A stretch of 64,000 nt of DNA, taken from NCBI RefSeq assembly GCF_019711565.1, contig NZ_JAIGNN010000003.1, forward strand, positions 1-64,000. The letters run 5' to 3'. The stretch comes from Qipengyuania proteolytica. GTDB taxonomy: Bacteria > Pseudomonadota > Alphaproteobacteria > Sphingomonadales > Sphingomonadaceae. A program made the position numbers and the translations under genes. Of this stretch, positions 59,699 through 64,000 are shown in pieces. The notes beneath the pieces were generated by a model that did no database searches, was not told the DNA's origin, and was given only the letters and a program-made list of their open reading frames with translations. Each line of letters starts with the position of its first letter. Position 1 is the first letter of the stretch.

Positions 59699-60454
59699 AT
59701 GGGCGACCTGACCCGCGACAGTGACCGGATCATGCGCGAGGCACGCGTGATCCGCGACGACAACCGCTTGGGCGGGCGTCACCGTCGCGAACCGTCGATC
59801 GGGGCGGGGTCGGCGAAGATCAGGTCGAAGCACCTGACGAAGAAGCTGGTGCAACTGGCAATCGGGCTGGTCGGCATCTGGGTGGCGGCGGGCATTGCCG
59901 GGGCCATCCTCAACGGGATCGGGTTCTGGGGCGTGATGATCGCGTTCCTGATGATGGCGCTGCTGTTCGGCGGGGTCCTGACGCAGAAGGTCAAGGTCCC
60001 CAAGCGCGCCGACATCAACAAGGGCAATGTCCAGCAGATGGTCGGCCGAACCGAGCTCTGGCTCGAGGCCCAGCGGCCCGCCCTGCCCCCGCCTGCGGCG
60101 AAGATCGTCAGCGACATGGGCGTGCAACTCGATGCGCTCGGGCTGCAACTCGAGGGCGTCGACCAGAACCATCCGAAGGCCCGTGAAGTCCGCAGCCTGG
60201 TGGGCGAGCAATTGCCCGGCATGATCGACAGCTACCGCAAAATCCCTCCTCATCTGCGGACCGAGAAGCGCGCGGGCGCCACGCCCGACGAGCAGTTGAC
60301 CGACAGCCTCGCCAAGATCAGCGGCGAGATCGATTCGATCACCCGGCAACTGGCCGAAGGCTCGCTCGACGACCTGGCGATCAAGCATCGTTACCTAGAC
60401 TACAAGTTCGGCGAAGGCGCCGAAACCAGCCCCCAACTGGAGCACAAAAGCTGA
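59699..60454 (+). CDS. XpaC-like membrane protein, TelA partner
   Basis: 251 residues. Two membrane helices (LVQLAIGLVGIWVAAGIAGA, GVMIAFLMMALLFGGVL) and a helical C-terminal domain (NVQQMVGRTELWLEAQRPAL, ISGEIDSITRQLAEGSLDDL). Matches the XpaC-type proteins that commonly accompany TelA. Function unknown. Its stop shares a base with the next ATG. Confidence 0.75.
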   Translation: MGDLTRDSDRIMREARVIRDDNRLGGRHRREPSIGAGSAKIRSKHLTKKLVQLAIGLVGIWVAAGIAGAILNGIGFWGVMIAFLMMALLFGGVLTQKVKVPKRADINKGNVQQMVGRTELWLEAQRPALPPPAAKIVSDMGVQLDALGLQLEGVDQNHPKAREVRSLVGEQLPGMIDSYRKIPPHLRTEKRAGATPDEQLTDSLAKISGEIDSITRQLAEGSLDDLAIKHRYLDYKFGEGAETSPQLEHKS

Positions 60455-60765
60455 TGCGCGTCCCCATTGCCCACGACCTGCCCAAGGAAGAAGTCCGGCG
60501 CCGCCTGCGCTCGCGTAGTCACGAGATCGCGAACTTCGTACCAGGTGGCATGGCCGACGTGACGACCGGCTGGCCGGACGAGGATCACATGACCCTCTCG
60601 GTCAAAGCCATGGGCCAGGGCATCGACGGGCAGGTGATCGTCGAGGAAGGCCAGGTCGTGTTCGAGGTAAACCTGCCGCCGGCGCTGTCCTTCGTCGAAC
60701 CGATGATTTCGAAGGCGATCCGGTCCGAAGGCCAGAAGATGCTTACCGATCGCAGCGGCGGCTGA
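60454..60765 (+). CDS. Polyhydroxyalkanoic acid system family protein
   Basis: 103 residues: IAHDLPKEEVRRRLRSRSHE, then GWPDEDHMTLSVKAMGQGID, then VEVNLPPALSFVEPMISKAI variants. This matches the PHA_gran_rgn (polyhydroxyalkanoic acid system) family, a small alpha/beta protein. Some members lie near PHA genes; here it closes the TelA operon, far from phaC. Confidence 0.75.
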   Translation: MRVPIAHDLPKEEVRRRLRSRSHEIANFVPGGMADVTTGWPDEDHMTLSVKAMGQGIDGQVIVEEGQVVFEVNLPPALSFVEPMISKAIRSEGQKMLTDRSGG

Positions 60766-60804
60766 CCCCGCAAGCCGATTTATCGATTGAAGCGAGATAC
60801 TCAG

Positions 60805-60829
60805 GGAACCCGCGCGCGACTGCGGTGTT
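60805..60829 (+). promoter_or_regulatory. Possible EcfG-type promoter of bphO-bphP
   Basis: GGAAC (60805-60809), 16 bases, TGTT (60826-60829), 91 bases before the bphO ATG. One base off the CGTT consensus, so weak support for stress-sigma control of the phytochrome operon. Confidence 0.35.
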
Positions 60830-60919
60830 TCAAAAGACTGGCGTGACTTTCCTTCTCGTGTCGCAGACGGGTTAGGCTATTGCGGATAGCGCGACCAGTC
60901 GGGAAGTCGGGGGAAATTC

Positions 60920-61462
60920 ATGGCCGCGTCGCGCTGCCTCAGGGATATGCTGAAATCTGCCACACGGGCGCAGCATGATGCGCTCGACGCGCACCTCTCG
61001 CCGCTCGCTGTCGAGGGTGATTACCGAATTTTCATGGAGATCCAGCATGCCGCGCGGGCGCCAGCGGAAAGCTGGCTGGGGGGTTTGTCGACGGAGGCAG
61101 TCCCGCCCTTGCAGTCCCCCTTGATCGCCATGGATCTGGCAGAGCTCGGCGCAGAGCCAGCTGCTGCTATGCTGCCGTTCCATCCGCAGGACCATCGCGA
61201 GGCTTTGGGCGTAATCTGGGCGCTGGCCGGCTCCTCGCTCGGCAATCGCGCCATTCTCCAACGCCGTCGCAAGCGCGGCGAAGCCGTGGCCGACCGTTTT
61301 CTGTCCGATCCTGCCATGCCGCAGTTCTGGGCCGAATTCCGCCCCCGCATCGAACGAGAGTTCGACGCCGAGACCGCCGGACACGCTATCACCGGCGCGC
61401 GCCGCATGTTCATCACCTTTCTGACAAGCTACCAACTGATGACATCGAGACTGGCGGCATGA
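60920..61462 (+). CDS. bphO: Biliverdin-producing heme oxygenase
   Basis: 180 residues. Opens heme to biliverdin, the chromophore of the downstream phytochrome. Proximal His19 in SATRAQHDALDAHLSPL; distal region LGVIWALAGSSLGNRAIL; C-terminal TGARRMFITFLTSYQLM. Some positions differ from classical HemO, as is usual for BphO. Its stop overlaps the bphP ATG. Confidence 0.88.
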   Translation: MAASRCLRDMLKSATRAQHDALDAHLSPLAVEGDYRIFMEIQHAARAPAESWLGGLSTEAVPPLQSPLIAMDLAELGAEPAAAMLPFHPQDHREALGVIWALAGSSLGNRAILQRRRKRGEAVADRFLSDPAMPQFWAEFRPRIEREFDAETAGHAITGARRMFITFLTSYQLMTSRLAA

Positions 61463-64000
61463 GCACCGCCACAACAACAGTCGATCTCGGCAGCTGCGAT
61501 CGCGAACCCATCCACCAACTCGGCGCGATCCAGCCGTTTGGGGCGCTGATCGCCGTCAATGCGGACTGGTTCGTCGCGCATTATTCGCAAAATTGCGCGC
61601 AGGTGCTGGGCCGGGAGGAGCCGGTCGAGCTGGGCATGCCGCTGAACCGCCTCTTGACCGATGGGGCGATCCAGCGCCTCCGCAGCCTCGCTGCGATGAT
61701 CGGGCTTACCGATCAGGTAAAACGGCTGTTCGGCGTCGACCTGCTCGGCGATGGGACGGTATTCGACTGTGCCCTCCATGCCTCGGGGAATTTCCTGGTT
61801 CTCGAAATCGAGCGCCATGTCGCGGGCGATATCGACCGGCAACTGGCCGCCCTGCGCCCTGTCATGGGCAGGCTCGACAGATACGACGATGTCGGCGGCC
61901 TCGTCGAGGAAGCAGCGCGACAACTGCGGCACAGCCTCGAGATCGACCGCTTGATGGTCTACCGGTTCCACGACGACCTGTCCGGCGAAGTCATCGCCGA
62001 GGCGAAACGCCCCGATCTCGAAAGCTTCAAGGGCCTGCGCTATCCGGCGAGCGATATTCCCAGCCAGGCCCGCGCGCTTTACGTGCGTAACCGCTTCCGG
62101 ATCATCAGCGATGTCGATGCCGAACCCGTACCGATAGAACCGGGCATTTCGCTCGACGGCGAGCCGCTCGATCTGAGCATGAGCACGCTGCGAGCGGTCT
62201 CGCCGATCCATATCGAGTATCTCCGCAACATGGGTGTCGGAGCCTCGTTGTCGGTCTCCATCATCATCGGCGGCAAGTTGTGGGGTTTGTTCGCCTGCCA
62301 CCATTACAGCCCGAAGGTCCTGCCCTATTCGCAGCGCACCGCAATCGAACTGTTTTCGGAGCTGTTTTCGCTGGCACTCGACCGCGCGATTTCCCGCGAA
62401 CAGGCCTCCGTGCGCGAGCAGGGGCGCATGGTGCATGACCGCCTGATGCGCGACATCGCGGCGGGCGTCTCCCTCTCCGAAAGCCTCCCCACGCTCGATC
62501 CCCTGATCCAGCAGGTCATCGCCCATGACGGTGCCAGCATCTTCATGGACGACGTCTACGACAACCGCGGGGCCGCCCCCAACGAGGAAGAGTTTCGCGC
62601 GATCCTTCCCTCGCTCAATGCAGCGGCGACCAGCCGGTTGCTGGCGACCCATGCCCTGGCCGAGCGCCTGCCCAAGGCCTCCCTGTTCGCCGACCGTGCG
62701 GCGGGCGCACTCGTCATTCCCATTTCGCGGACGCCGCGCGATTATTTCGTCTTGTGGCGCAAGCCGCTGACCCAGGTGGTGACCTGGGCGGGGAACCCGG
62801 AAAAGCCGCTCGAATTCGGTCCCAACGGCGCGCGGCTTACCCCGCGCAAGAGCTTCGAAGCCTGGCAGGAAACGGTCGAGGGTCGGGCTTCGCCCTGGAC
62901 CGAGATCGAACGCCAGATTGCAGAAAGCCTGCGGATCACCCTGCTCGAGATCATCCTGCGCGTGACCGACGAGGCGATGCAGGAACGCGCCCGATCGCAG
63001 CAGCAACAGGAACTTCTGATCGCCGAACTCAACCACCGGGTGCGCAATATCCTCAACCTCATCCGCGGCCTGATCAACCAGTCCCGTAGCGAGGCGAAGG
63101 ATATCGAGAGCTTTGCCGAAATCATCGGCGGACGGATCAGTTCGCTGGCGATGGCGCACGACAACATCACCAAGGGCAACTGGAGCGCGGCACCGCTGTC
63201 CGAACTGATCGAGAGCGAAGCGCAAGCCTATCTGGCCGGCAAGACCGACCGGGTCGAGTTACGCGGACCCGAAGCCATGATCTCCCCGGAGGCGTACACC
63301 GTGCTCGCGCTGGTGATGCACGAGATGATCACCAATTCCGCAAAATACGGCTCGCTCAGCGATTCGAGCGGCAGCCTGTCGATCGACGTCGCCCGTCAGG
63401 ACAATGGCGACCTGGTGATCGACTGGTGCGAAAGCGGCGGACCGCCGGTCAAACCGCCCCAGCGGCGGGGCTTCGGCAGCACCATCATCGATCGCTCGAT
63501 CCCCTATGAACTCGATGGGGAGGCTTCGGTCGAATACCGGCTCGAAGGCGTAAAGGCCCGCTTCTGCGTGCCCGCACGTTTCGTGGAGTGGAAGAGCCGG
63601 GGCACCACACCCAGCCCGACAAGCACGAAGTCCAACCTGCCCGAGGAGATTGGCGAATTGCCCCAGCACGTCCTGCTCGTCGAAGACAGCATGATCATCG
63701 CCCTCGACACAGAGGATTGCCTGCGCGATCTGGGTGTCGGAAAGATCAGCGTCGAAAGCAGCGTGGCTACTGCGCTCGATTCGATCCGCAAAGAGGCTCC
63801 GGACCTCGCCATTCTCGATTACAATCTCGGCAAGGAATCGAGCGAACGGGTCGCGCAGGAACTCGCGAGTCTCGGCGTGCCGTTCTGGCTTGCAACCGGC
63901 TATGGCGAGATGAAGGACCGGCTGGAAGAGCTGGGAGCCAGCGGCCTGCTGACGAAACCCTACGGTCGTCAGGAACTCGTCCGCGTCCTCACCGCATTCG
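61459..64000 (+). CDS. bphP: Bacteriophytochrome histidine kinase with C-terminal receiver, 3' end cut
   Basis: 847 codons visible, open at the edge. PAS with biliverdin-binding Cys13 (LGSCDREPIHQLGAIQPFGA), GAF (about 140-310) with PASDIP (196-201) and CHHYSPK, PHY (about 320-500) with tongue motif PRKSF (462-466) and VTWAGNPEKP, then an HWE kinase: His526 in IAELNHRVRNILNLI, MHEMITNSAKYGSLS, RRGFGSTIIDRS. The C-terminal receiver has LLVEDSMIIA, Asp787 in LAILDYNLGKESS and Lys in LLTKPYGRQ. A red/far-red light sensor. Confidence 0.95.
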   Translation, partial: MSTATTTVDLGSCDREPIHQLGAIQPFGALIAVNADWFVAHYSQNCAQVLGREEPVELGMPLNRLLTDGAIQRLRSLAAMIGLTDQVKRLFGVDLLGDGTVFDCALHASGNFLVLEIERHVAGDIDRQLAALRPVMGRLDRYDDVGGLVEEAARQLRHSLEIDRLMVYRFHDDLSGEVIAEAKRPDLESFKGLRYPASDIPSQARALYVRNRFRIISDVDAEPVPIEPGISLDGEPLDLSMSTLRAVSPIHIEYLRNMGVGASLSVSIIIGGKLWGLFACHHYSPKVLPYSQRTAIELFSELFSLALDRAISREQASVREQGRMVHDRLMRDIAAGVSLSESLPTLDPLIQQVIAHDGASIFMDDVYDNRGAAPNEEEFRAILPSLNAAATSRLLATHALAERLPKASLFADRAAGALVIPISRTPRDYFVLWRKPLTQVVTWAGNPEKPLEFGPNGARLTPRKSFEAWQETVEGRASPWTEIERQIAESLRITLLEIILRVTDEAMQERARSQQQQELLIAELNHRVRNILNLIRGLINQSRSEAKDIESFAEIIGGRISSLAMAHDNITKGNWSAAPLSELIESEAQAYLAGKTDRVELRGPEAMISPEAYTVLALVMHEMITNSAKYGSLSDSSGSLSIDVARQDNGDLVIDWCESGGPPVKPPQRRGFGSTIIDRSIPYELDGEASVEYRLEGVKARFCVPARFVEWKSRGTTPSPTSTKSNLPEEIGELPQHVLLVEDSMIIALDTEDCLRDLGVGKISVESSVATALDSIRKEAPDLAILDYNLGKESSERVAQELASLGVPFWLATGYGEMKDRLEELGASGLLTKPYGRQELVRVLTAF

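Noticed and set aside
61429..63225. Long minus-strand frame opposite bphP
   Set aside because: Shadow of a clear bacteriophytochrome gene.
1..64000. CRISPR arrays, rRNA genes or a replication origin
   Set aside because: No regularly spaced direct repeats, no rRNA signatures and no DnaA-box cluster were seen; the repeats found are irregularly dispersed.

Overview
The window looks like a piece of a GC-rich alphaproteobacterial chromosome, most likely Sphingomonadales of the Erythrobacteraceae type. The indicators are a NepR/EcfG/PhyR general stress locus with GGAAC-N16-CGTT promoters, several HWE/HisKA_2 histidine kinases, a bacteriophytochrome coupled to heme oxygenase, class I PHA synthase with a histone-tailed phasin, LptFG, and an NDUFA12-like complex I protein. 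This placement is inferred from gene content and protein style only.

Layout. 0-2.6 kb is the end of a mobile element: a large serine recombinase cut by the window edge, DUF2924 and DUF3489 partners, and a divergent gene that joins a ParB-like domain in frame to the ATPase domain of an HWE histidine kinase. 2.6-9.5 kb is accessory DNA with small unknown genes, a four-gene set of exported or predicted exported enzymes (amidohydrolase, PPOX-like protein, beta-lactamase-fold hydrolase, TAP-like alpha/beta hydrolase), and copies of a roughly 90-bp dispersed repeat. 9.5-13.4 kb is an ECF sigma/anti-sigma pair surrounded by three secreted-protein genes (one a subtilase). All three carry the same promoter motif, GGATTA-N16-CGTT, which I read as a local ECF regulon. 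13.9-18.1 kb is a run of small, poorly known genes: zinc ribbon, membrane-tethered LuxR HTH, RadC-like MPN protein, winged helix, trypsin-like protease.

18.7-25.3 kb holds two convergent operons. A CHASE3-PAS hybrid kinase, a single-domain receiver and an Hpt protein face a receiver, a YaiO-type outer-membrane barrel, a HEAT-repeat protein and a GT2 glycosyltransferase. Together they resemble a phosphorelay with an exopolysaccharide synthesis/export module. 25.9-27.2 kb has a dead tyrosine integrase beside tRNA-Thr(CGT) and tRNA-Cys(GCA).

27.2-43.5 kb is mostly core metabolism and envelope: thioesterase, crotonase, aminotransferase, phaC and phasin, clpS, lptFG, a fatty acid desaturase and acetyltransferases. 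43.7-48.1 kb is the general stress response locus: a Crp/Fnr regulator, phyR, a CHASE-HWE kinase, nepR and ecfG. 48.2-60.8 kb holds an AI-2E family transporter, sodB, glmM, thiD, a LOG protein, tRNA-Trp, aat, complex I accessory and lipoprotein genes, recX, a fatty acyl-AMP ligase, and a TelA/XpaC-like pair. 60.9-64.0 kb is bphO-bphP, with bphP running off the right edge.
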